From assembly GCA_037102815.1 (NCBI GenBank), contig BTPP01000003.1, forward strand, positions 2,914,001 to 2,978,000: DNA of 64,000 nt, read 5' to 3'. Below, in pieces: positions 56,267 to 64,000 of the stretch. How positions within the stretch are numbered: position 1 is the stretch's first letter; each line of letters opens with the position of its first letter. This stretch comes from Neurospora intermedia. Its lineage: Eukaryota > Ascomycota > Sordariomycetes > Sordariales > Sordariaceae. The position numbers and the translations under genes were made by a program. The notes under the pieces are model-generated. The model ran no database searches and was not told the DNA's origin. It saw only the letters and a program-made list of their open reading frames with translations.

Positions 56267-58690
56267 ATGGCTTCGGAAAAAGGGCATCTCGCGGCGACCG
56301 AGACACCTCTCGCGACACCCGCTACTTCACAGCTCGCGGCAGCCTCGTCCGCCCCAGAAGCACCGCCGACAGCCACATCCGATGCCGCCTTCGCTCTTGC
56401 CGCCGAGATTTCCCGGGCCAAGTCGCTCAAGAGGTCTCGTGAGGAGACCCCGCCATCGCCGGATTCGGTAGAATCATCTTCTCCTGGCGACCTGTCCCCT
56501 TCCAAAATCGCCCGCTTGGTCGGCTTTGCCAGGTCGCCTCCGCCCTCCCTAAATGGTACCGCCGATCATGATGAGGAGAGACGCCGACGAGATGAGGAGC
56601 ACCATGTTGAATCAGTGGCAGCATCCGAAAACCTGACCCATAGTCCTCTGGCCGACCTCATGTCCGGAGCGCCGTCGGGTTTGGCTCGACCACCCGACGC
56701 GCCAAGCGTTCCGCCATTGTCGAGTCTGGATGCTGCCGCCGATGCTGCTGCTAGGGCACTGAGTGCCGTTACTATCCCAGCGCCAACCGCGGTTACCAAT
56801 GAACTCAAAGGTGTCAATCAGCCAAGCGCACCGAGCGCCCCCAGTCTTGCCAATGCGTCAGGCGAGGTAGTCAATAGTCCTGTGCCCATGGACGTCGACT
56901 CCCGGGAGGATCAACGGCTTTACGCGCCACAGCCTGATGCGCAGATGGAACCTCAGGATAAACCTCCATCATCACTGTCCTATCCCGGAGTCCTTCCGCA
57001 CGGCACTCCTATGTCAGCACCGGCCCCTCCTTCTCGAGGAATGAGTATGCCCATGCCGAATGCTCAGGGTGCGGATGTGACGCCTCGGTCACCAGGCTCA
57101 AAGAAGCACAAGTGCCCCTACTGCTCCACCGAGTTTACTAGACACCACAACCTCAAAAGCCATCTGCTCACTCATAGCCAAGAAAAGCCCTATGTTTGCT
57201 CCACGTGCCAGATGAGGTTTCGAAGATTACACGATCTTAAGCGGCACAGCAAACTCCACACGGGCGAGAAGCCGCACATATGTCCAAAGTGCGACAGGAA
57301 GTTCGCTCGTGGGGATGCGTTGGCGAGACACAGTAAAGGAGCTGGCGGTTGTGCCGGTCGCAGGCCTAGTATGGGAAATTTCGGAGACGAGGATTACGAT
57401 AGTGTGAACCCGACCGGAGCAGATGAATCAGGGTTGTCGAATGTTATGTATGAGGGTGCTGCTGAGGGTGAACTCGCTGCAGCGGAGGAGGAGCGCCGTC
57501 GTCTAAGTTTGCCGGCCATCAAAGCCCAACATGTACCCGGCCAAACGGCTCCCGATGGTTATAATGCTCACTCGAGCACTTATCCCCCCGCAGGTCCCCG
57601 ACCTGGCGGTCTATATCCTCCAAACGTTGATCGCGGGTCTACTGGCCCGCCTACTTCTCCAAGCGTGCCCAACAACCACACTCCTCACACCAGCATATCA
57701 TCGATACCCCTTAGCTCGGGTGGCACGACCATGTATTCGCAGACTGGGATGACGGAGAGTCCCAAACCTCTGAGTCCGGGGACAGCTCAGCCCACCGCGC
57801 TTGGTCACGATGCTCTTACGCGTCAACGAGCAGCACCTCAGCAGCCCCATTTCAGACCAGCGGAACAAGCTCCAGCTTCTGGGTTATCACTGCCATCTCA
57901 CGGTATGTCACCAGCGGCCGAACAAGCCTGGCTTTCCCAATACCCTCCTGCTGACCGAGACCCGTCCCAAGGCAACACTAGTGCGCCTACTTCTCCGGCA
58001 ACCCAACAAACGGCCGCTCGTGGACGGAACCGCGCTTCGGGCGGACCTCCTGGACCTAGTAGGCCCGGCATGGTCGACGGCAACAACCTTTTCGCCGCTG
58101 GTGAGCAAGGTGTATGGTCGTACGTGCAGCACATGGAGGACAAGTTCAAACACTTGCAGTCTATGGTGGAGGCAACAAGCCAAACCAATACCGAGCTGAC
58201 AGCTAAGCTTAACTCACACGAGCAACATATCTCTGCTTTGAATCAAAACAGTGCCGAGCTAGTGGCCAAGATCAACACATATGAGCAACATATCTCTTCC
58301 TTGAACCAGACTCTTACAAATTTGACGGCCAAGTGTACCAATCATGAACAGCACATTTCTGTCCTGACTGCCGAGGTCACGGCGCTCCGGCAACAGCAGC
58401 AGCATCAACATCAGCAGCAACACCAACTCCACCATCAACCAGAACATCATCACCAGGAAAATCAAGAAGCCAATCTTCAAGAGCACCTACCTCAGCATCA
58501 GCAAGAGCATCAGCAGGGCCATCAGCAGCAACACCAATCTGAACACCAACCCGAGCACCAGCCTGAACCCCAATCAGAGCACCAGTCAGGACACCAGCCA
58601 GAGCATCAGCAACAACATCATCAGCCAGAGCACCAGCAACAACACGTCCCTACCGAGACGCAAGAACCCCCGCCTGCAGCACAGCAATAG
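56267..58690 (+). CDS. Three-finger C2H2 transcription factor with coiled-coil repeats and His/Gln-rich tail
   Basis: One exon, 807 residues from ATG 56267. The N-terminus (1-280) is Ala/Ser/Pro-rich with low-complexity acidic patches and a potential nuclear signal near LKRSREET. Three C2H2 fingers lie at about 281-365: HKCPYCSTEFTRHHNLKSHL, YVCSTCQMRFRRLHDLKRHS and HICPKCDRKFARGDALARHS, joined by the usual SQEKP and TGEKP linkers. The third uses Cys as its last ligand (HSKGAGGC). Residues 370-600 are Pro/Ser/Gly-rich. From 646 there are three 21-residue repeats with the core EQHIS, forming a heptad coiled coil. The last 100 residues are His/Gln/Glu-rich with HQPEHQ-type units. The finger block resembles a factor conserved across Pezizomycotina, whose target genes I cannot name. 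Confidence 0.85.
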   Translation: MASEKGHLAATETPLATPATSQLAAASSAPEAPPTATSDAAFALAAEISRAKSLKRSREETPPSPDSVESSSPGDLSPSKIARLVGFARSPPPSLNGTADHDEERRRRDEEHHVESVAASENLTHSPLADLMSGAPSGLARPPDAPSVPPLSSLDAAADAAARALSAVTIPAPTAVTNELKGVNQPSAPSAPSLANASGEVVNSPVPMDVDSREDQRLYAPQPDAQMEPQDKPPSSLSYPGVLPHGTPMSAPAPPSRGMSMPMPNAQGADVTPRSPGSKKHKCPYCSTEFTRHHNLKSHLLTHSQEKPYVCSTCQMRFRRLHDLKRHSKLHTGEKPHICPKCDRKFARGDALARHSKGAGGCAGRRPSMGNFGDEDYDSVNPTGADESGLSNVMYEGAAEGELAAAEEERRRLSLPAIKAQHVPGQTAPDGYNAHSSTYPPAGPRPGGLYPPNVDRGSTGPPTSPSVPNNHTPHTSISSIPLSSGGTTMYSQTGMTESPKPLSPGTAQPTALGHDALTRQRAAPQQPHFRPAEQAPASGLSLPSHGMSPAAEQAWLSQYPPADRDPSQGNTSAPTSPATQQTAARGRNRASGGPPGPSRPGMVDGNNLFAAGEQGVWSYVQHMEDKFKHLQSMVEATSQTNTELTAKLNSHEQHISALNQNSAELVAKINTYEQHISSLNQTLTNLTAKCTNHEQHISVLTAEVTALRQQQQHQHQQQHQLHHQPEHHHQENQEANLQEHLPQHQQEHQQGHQQQHQSEHQPEHQPEPQSEHQSGHQPEHQQQHHQPEHQQQHVPTETQEPPPAAQQ
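58202..58390 (+). repeat. 63-base tandem repeat coding for a 21-residue coiled-coil unit
   Basis: Three in-phase units start at 58202, 58265 and 58328, each reading AK-x3-(Y/H)-EQHIS-x10. Each unit equals exactly three heptads. A more diverged fourth unit may precede them (from about 58139, DKFKHLQSM). The repeat lies inside the C2H2 factor. Confidence 0.85.
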
Positions 58691-60742
58691 GAACGCGAAC
58701 TCGCTCCGGAGGTCGCTGCTTGGGCGAGTGAGGCATGGATTCAGCACATGATTGGCGTCACCGGAAAGTGACAATCCATTCATTTCTATATGGACACGGA
58801 CAAAGGCAACATGGAGGATATACGAGTGGGGAATAAGTTGAGTGTCCGGTCGGACCTGTCAGTTTTCGACTCCGGCAATATGCTTATTAGAAAGGCGGGA
58901 CTCGTATCTTTTCTAGGTTGGGGGTTAGGTGGCCGGCATGGCGTTTTGATAGGCTTCACGTAGTTCACGCGGCGTCTGGTCCGGAGTCTAGAATCAGTTC
59001 GCAAGTGTTGCTTTTGCTTTTCGGCTTCGGCTGTTTCATCCTAGTAGATGGTGGTGTCACTGGCACACGCCTGGCTTCGATAATTCTTACTTGGCGGGAG
59101 GATAGCTCCTAAAGGGCAATCAACAACATAAGCGCGGTTTGATGGTCGTAGCCCACGTTGAGTTCATGCCGAGGTGAGGCATGATGCGGTTGAGGCTATC
59201 CGTCTGTCCGTCTAATAAGCGTGTTATACTTTGCTTCTGCTAAGAAGTTTTTTGTAATGTGCAAACGAGGTTTATGGCATTGGGCTTTAGGCAAGGACCA
59301 CTGTTAGTGAATAAATTTGGGACAACACAGATGGGGCAGCGGAACGCAAAAGTGTCGGGAGGAAGAATAAACAAGTATCTATCGTATGAATGTTGCCTGA
59401 CCTCAAAGTGCATCTTACCGTTCAACCGCATTGCATGGTTGTGGAAGGCATGTATGTATACACGTGTACAGTAATGCCTACTATAAGGCCACTGCGCTTA
59501 GTTGGGGTTGAGGTGCAAGATGCTGTCGCTGAAACAGATGGGTCATGGTCTTGTCTTTTCTGAGGCTCTGGCCTAAATCGATCGCTTGGATAGATCCAGT
59601 AAATTTATAGCCGTCATCTTCATCATGATGTTCTGTCTCAAGGCGTCAAGACTTCCTTTGCGCATCATAACGATGAGGAGAGGGGTCCATGAGCCTGTAG
59701 CACAATATGATCTGAAAACTCTAAACGCGGCCGAAGAAAGAGTGCTCGCTGTTCTGCTCTGGGGTGGTGCTTGGAAAGTCGTGCAGCCTCCGGGCCATTC
59801 CCGGAAGGAACGAGCAGGCAGGACGGGAGCTTTCGGGCCCTCGGTACCTGCCGAGATCACCCCACCCGAGAACGTCATAGACATCTGACAAGTATACTAC
59901 TAACAGCAAAGTACGAAATAGATGAGATGATATGTTAGCTCTATGCGCGAAAGCTACATGCTGGCAGGGACTCCATAGCGTCACGAACATCAACCCCTCG
60001 CTGCTGCCAGACATCAAGCCATCCATTCCATGCATGCCCTACACATTTTGTCAACCCACCAGGCATCTCATCGCTCGAGCACCTCGGCTGGTCCCATCTA
60101 CAGAGACTGATGGAATGTGAACATTGATTGCTCTGTTCAGAAAAAGGTATGTACGTTGCTCATTGTACACTTGTCAATTCTTTTTCGCGGGCTCCCTCTC
60201 ATTCATCCATGCCCGCTTTTGATTGAGATGTGAGAATACCGATTCATAACTCCTTCCAACTTTCCTCGTCAAACTACGTAGTAGCTTCCTCGGTCATCGA
60301 TACCTAGCTGCTTCCTACTCCCGTTTCATGGATCATGGCTGCTAAACCAGGAGAACCCCTCGCCGCACTCACTCGCTGCTTCTTTGTCGTCAAGTCCCTG
60401 CCCTCCACTGTCACCTGCCCGTTCTCCTGCCTGCCCCATGCTGGGCTTGCTGCATGCTTGAGGTCCCATGTTGACTGTAGTGTAGAATGAGCAAGGAAGG
60501 CGCGTCAATACTTCTCGCCATACGTTACTAAGCGTGACAGCATCCGCAGTCGTCAACTCAAGAACATCTGACCACCACTCTGCACCGTACCTTCTTGTAG
60601 ACACCTCTCAGCTACGGCCACCGAGCAGTCTGACCACGCCTCAAAACCCGTCTGGTCCATCCTCAGTCAAGGACCGCCTCTTGATTTTCTTTTCTACCGA
60701 GGTAAGTAATCAACTACTGGGACTCCCATCACACATCTTGCC
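58691..60742. other. Intergenic, C2H2 gene 3' region and DGAT2 promoter/leader
   Basis: Tandem plus-strand genes flank this 2-kb stretch. Short frames on both strands between 59573 and 59888 mirror each other and have no known product. A good donor sequence, GAGGTAAGT, sits at 60699-60707, about 40 bases before the DGAT2 ATG, so an intron in the DGAT2 leader or an alternative first exon is possible. Confidence 0.5.
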
Positions 60743-62639
60743 ATGGCAGACGCCTCTGGGCCCCGTCCTCCGCGGAGCGGTTCCCTGTCCAGAAAGAAGT
60801 CCGGCAAGAAAAATAAGAAGAACAGCCAGAAAGCGGCTCCCAGTGAGATACCGGTGCTAAAAGGGGTCGATAAACACGCAGCTCGTCACGGTCAGACCTC
60901 AGCCTCTGCTGATCAGGCCTCCGGCACCCCGGCGAATCAGAAGGAGAAACAGCTACACACCAAGACTTCTGTAAGTGACTTCAATCTTCGGGTTTCACCA
61001 CGCACACACTAATATCCGTCAGATACCCGACCTGAAACCTTCAACAACCAGTGTTGATTCTACCGCCACTGCCAGCGCCAGCGCCAGCGCATCGTTGGGA
61101 TCACTGAACACTAAAGCCTCCCACGAAAAACCGGCCAAGATGTCAAACAAGGACAAGAGAGCGGTGACGGATGAGTCCGCCGATTTTTCAATCTCAGACC
61201 CAGCAACTACCAACCCGGCTACGCCTTCCTCCACCCAAGTCGATGGGGTCCTCGAGACGGACACTCCGCGTACAGAAGTTTCGCAGACGGCAGGAACGGC
61301 GCCGAGTACCGGTATTGATTATGCTGATGCTCTCAAGGATGCCTTGAAGGAGAGTGGAACAGAGGAGGGAACAGAGGAAAGAGTTGAAGATCTCCCGCAG
61401 GAGGGTGCCCGCGAGGAACCAGCCGAGAAGCCTTCCAAGAAGACCGTACTCCCAATTCATGACAACACAGCTCGAGAGGAGCCCAGCAACGCGGACCACG
61501 ACGTCAGACGAGAGAAACAAGCCTTGTACGACGAATACCCTTCATTGTATTTCGAGGGCAGCGACAATGAGCGGGCACAAATGGAGCGGGATAGAGCCAA
61601 CGCATACCAGGCTGCCGGCATCAGATTTGCGCCATTTAACATACCTTTACAGCGAAGACTTCAGACCCTGGCGGTTCTGCTACACTCGCTGATTATTGCC
61701 ACTACTGTATCCTTCTTTTTCTTCCTGTGCGCCATCCCTTTACTTTGGCCATTGGTTATCCCATATCTTCTTCATATGCTGCTCAGCAAAGCAGCATCCG
61801 ATGGAAAGTTGCGCTTCCGCTCAGAAAGGTTCCGGCACTCCCGAATCTGGCACTTCTTTGCAGACTACTTCCCGGCTAAGCTGCACAAGACGCACGATCT
61901 TCCCGCTGATAGGAAGTACATCTTTGGTTATCACCCCCACGGCATCATCTCACATGGCGCTTACGCCGCTTTTGCCACCGAAGCCCTCGGTTTTTCTGAG
62001 AAATTTCCCGGGATTACCAACAGCCTGCTTACCCTAGACAGTAACTTCCGCATCCCGATTTACCGCGACTATATCCTTAGCATGGGCCTCCGCTCCGTTT
62101 CGAAGGAGTCAATCACCAATATCCTCAGCCGCGGCGGTACTGACGGTCACGGCGCGGGCCGTGCTGTCACCATCGTTATTGGTGGTGCTCGAGAATCACT
62201 GGAGGCTCAACCTGGCACACTCCGTCTCGTGCTCGGCGAGCGCAAGGGCTTTGTCAAGGTGGCCATGCGCACTGGCGCTGATATCGTCCCCGTGCTCGCA
62301 TTTGGCGAGAACGATCTCTACGATCAGGTCAGTCCCAAGAGCCATCCGTACTTGCATAGGCTCCAGATGTTTGTGCTCCGAACCCTCAAATTCACTCTGC
62401 CGTTTTTGCATGGAAGAGGCATCTTCAACTACGATGTGGGTCTGATGCCATACCGCCGGCCGTTGAACATTGTCGTTGGCAAGCCGATCCGGGTTACAAA
62501 GAGGGCCGAGAGCGACCTGGAGACAAGCGAGATTGACCAGCTACACGGCCTTTACGTAAAGGAGCTGGAGAAGATGTGGGAGCGCTACAAAGACGGGTTT
62601 GCCCCAGAAAGGATTGAGGAAATGCAGATACTGAAATAG
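60743..62639 (+). CDS. Diacylglycerol O-acyltransferase type 2 (DGAT2)
   Basis: Forms triacylglycerol from diacylglycerol and acyl-CoA at the ER and lipid droplets. Exons 60743-60970 and 61023-62639 (52-base intron, phase 0) give 614 residues, well above the roughly 350-residue catalytic core. Residues 1-270 are hydrophilic and low-complexity (basic LSRKKSGKKNKKNSQK, Ser/Thr/Ala runs, then Glu/Pro/Lys-rich). The homologous part begins near 280 with FAPFNIPLQRRLQTLAVLL. A long hydrophobic hairpin spans about 290-330. Catalytic-domain marks: YHPHGIISHGAYAAF at about 378 (HPHG active site), SNFRIPIYRDYILSMG, AVTIVIGGARESLEA, GFVKVAMRTGADIVPVLAFGEND, and PLNIVVGKPI. The start is less certain than the enzyme, since an upstream donor-like site could change the first exon; Met codons at about 61140 and 61581 could also initiate. 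Confidence 0.92.
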
Positions 62640-64000
62640 GAAACCAGAGTGGACAAGGGACAGGTGGAGGTGAGGGAGGAAGGAAAGAGAGGATGGTCGA
62701 TACCATGTGGATTCCACATTCATTAAAGAGGCAGATTATCTGGGGTAGTCATGAAATGGGTGGCCAGGGCAGTTTTGCTATGGACTATGACAAGGGGCGG
62801 ATATATCTTTATCACTATGCGGAGATGAAGATATAATTAGAGTTCAAATTACAAAATGGAGTAGTCGTCTAAAAATACACGTGGTCTGTTCGGTTCATGG
62901 TTGTTGAGCCTGCGCTTTTATCTGTCTCCGGTCGAAACCTTGTTCTTCGTCTCAAAATAAATGTAAATTTGACAATGGCGCATACACCTTAATTTTCACA
63001 CGAGAATCAACCAAGAAGCTGAGTCACTCTCTCACGATGATAAGATACTGTGCGATCTAGTCATGTCACTCATGAAAAAGGAATAATAGAAAAAAACAAT
63101 GCAAAAACAGCTGGAATGTGCAAACAGCAAGCAACAAGTCTCAAGTCTTTCCCGGATATCGGTCTATAAGTATGTTCCTGTCGGGTCGCCTGACACAACG
63201 GACTGGGGTCTCGGAGAACCGAGGGGTTTGAGAACTTGGAAAGGTGAGATGAAAGAAATGTGCTAAACGGCTGTTTAATCAAATATGGGGGATGAAAAAG
63301 TTTACATTGATTTGGCTTCGAGTAGTAGCTCCATTCGTCCTCATTTGACGATTGAACACGATCCAGGTCGAAGGCTGAGACTAACGGGAAGAACACTGCA
63401 GGAAATGCTGGAATGTAGGCTGGTTGTATGATGATGATGACGATATGGGGTTTCGTTATGTCGAGAACGGGGAGGAGGAGGACGAAGAGAGTCGGGAACT
63501 CGGAGGGAGGTCAAACGAAGATGAGGCAAGCACGGCAAGGTAAAGAGTTGGGGGAAATACTCTCTGTGCATCTCTTATATACGTAGAGCATCGATCGGGA
63601 TAGAAGAGGTATCTTTCAGCTTCTTGGCATCGCATCTGGAGAATATGATGGATGGGTTGAGGCCCGCTGCCGAGATGTGTTGTGTTGAGAGGTGAATCAA
63701 ACCGCTGTTCTTTCTTGATGTGGTGATGTCTCTCTCTCTCTCGCTGTCTGTTTTTCTTCTGTGATTATTCGGGTCTTCCATGTATTTCCGAAAAGGTAAA
63801 TAGCCTAGATCAACGACAATCATCCGTCATCTTTCTACCTGCACATACACCACACTTCGACATTGTACTTACCCAAGAAGGGTACCGTGGCTGTAAAGCC
63901 CAAGTCTTGATGGAAACGAGAACAAGAACATACCAGTATCGTGATCTTAGGGAACGACGACAACAGGAAGGAAAGCCCTTGCGTACCTGTTCTGTTGATG
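62640..64000. other. Region after DGAT2 to the window end, nothing recognised
   Basis: The left part should hold the DGAT2 3' UTR. Beyond it, minus-strand frames (63070-63396, 63575-63823) are short and lack domains. A TCTCTCTCTC tract lies at 63729-63742 and one TGAGTCA at 63020-63026. A gene may begin beyond the window edge. Confidence 0.45.

Noticed and set aside
60534-60701. Alternative first exon of DGAT2 ending at GAG/GTAAGT
   Set aside because: The frame has no ATG, and splicing to the nearest AG (60749) would remove the good ATG at 60743 with only a 48-base intron. Kept as a possible leader feature only.
1-64000. CRISPR arrays, bacterial operons, phage modules
   Set aside because: No regularly spaced direct repeats with unique spacers, no ribosome-binding sites; the sequence is eukaryotic throughout.

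Overview
The window is nuclear DNA from a filamentous ascomycete. Short spliceosomal introns with GT/AG borders and CTAAC-type branch sites, C-ending codons in conserved genes, and a fungal gene set (seb-1-type stress factor, SUN-family wall protein, Vps10, arginine-specific carbamoyl-phosphate synthase with a mitochondrial leader) point to the Sordariales, most like Neurospora or Sordaria. I cannot decide the species from sequence alone. No prophage, CRISPR array, intact transposon or secondary-metabolite cluster is visible.

Layout. 1-513: 3' end of an unrecognised gene. 1.3-5.2 kb: sec66 (-) and npl4 (+), divergent. 5.55 kb: a tRNA-Gly(GCC). 6-8.3 kb: membrane-anchored carboxylesterase (-). 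8.8-10 kb: G-patch protein (+). 10.5-14.2 kb: arg-3 (-). 16.5-17.7 kb: Dsc4-like membrane protein (+), converging on rcl1 (-, 17.9-19.1 kb). 19.7-22.2 kb: mitochondrial PPR protein (+). 22.2-36.7 kb: about 14.5 kb with no gene I can support. 36.7-38.7 kb: seb-1 (+). 39.9-42.8 kb: dph6-type diphthamide enzyme fused to RidA-like domains (+). 43.4-48.0 kb: vps10 (-). 49.5-50.9 kb: SUN-family cell-wall protein (-). 50.9-56.3 kb: long intergenic region. 56.3-58.7 kb: three-finger C2H2 factor (+). 60.7-62.6 kb: DGAT2 (+). 62.6-64 kb: nothing recognised.

The genes are independent housekeeping or regulatory units rather than one system. Several touch the endomembrane and protein-quality network (Sec66 at the translocon, Npl4 with Cdc48 in ER-associated degradation, a Dsc4-like ligase subunit, Vps10 sorting, DGAT2 at the ER and lipid droplet), but nothing shows they are co-regulated.

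Most useful second looks: a GC-AG intron in npl4; clustering of TGA(C/G)TCA (Cpc1/Gcn4-type) motifs around the arg-3 promoter; an upstream ORF overlapping the seb-1 start out of frame; a 21-residue coiled-coil repeat encoded by a 63-base tandem repeat in the C2H2 factor; and the 14.5-kb gene-free stretch before seb-1. I found no convincing undescribed system. All exon joins were worked out by eye from frame, splice signals and family knowledge.
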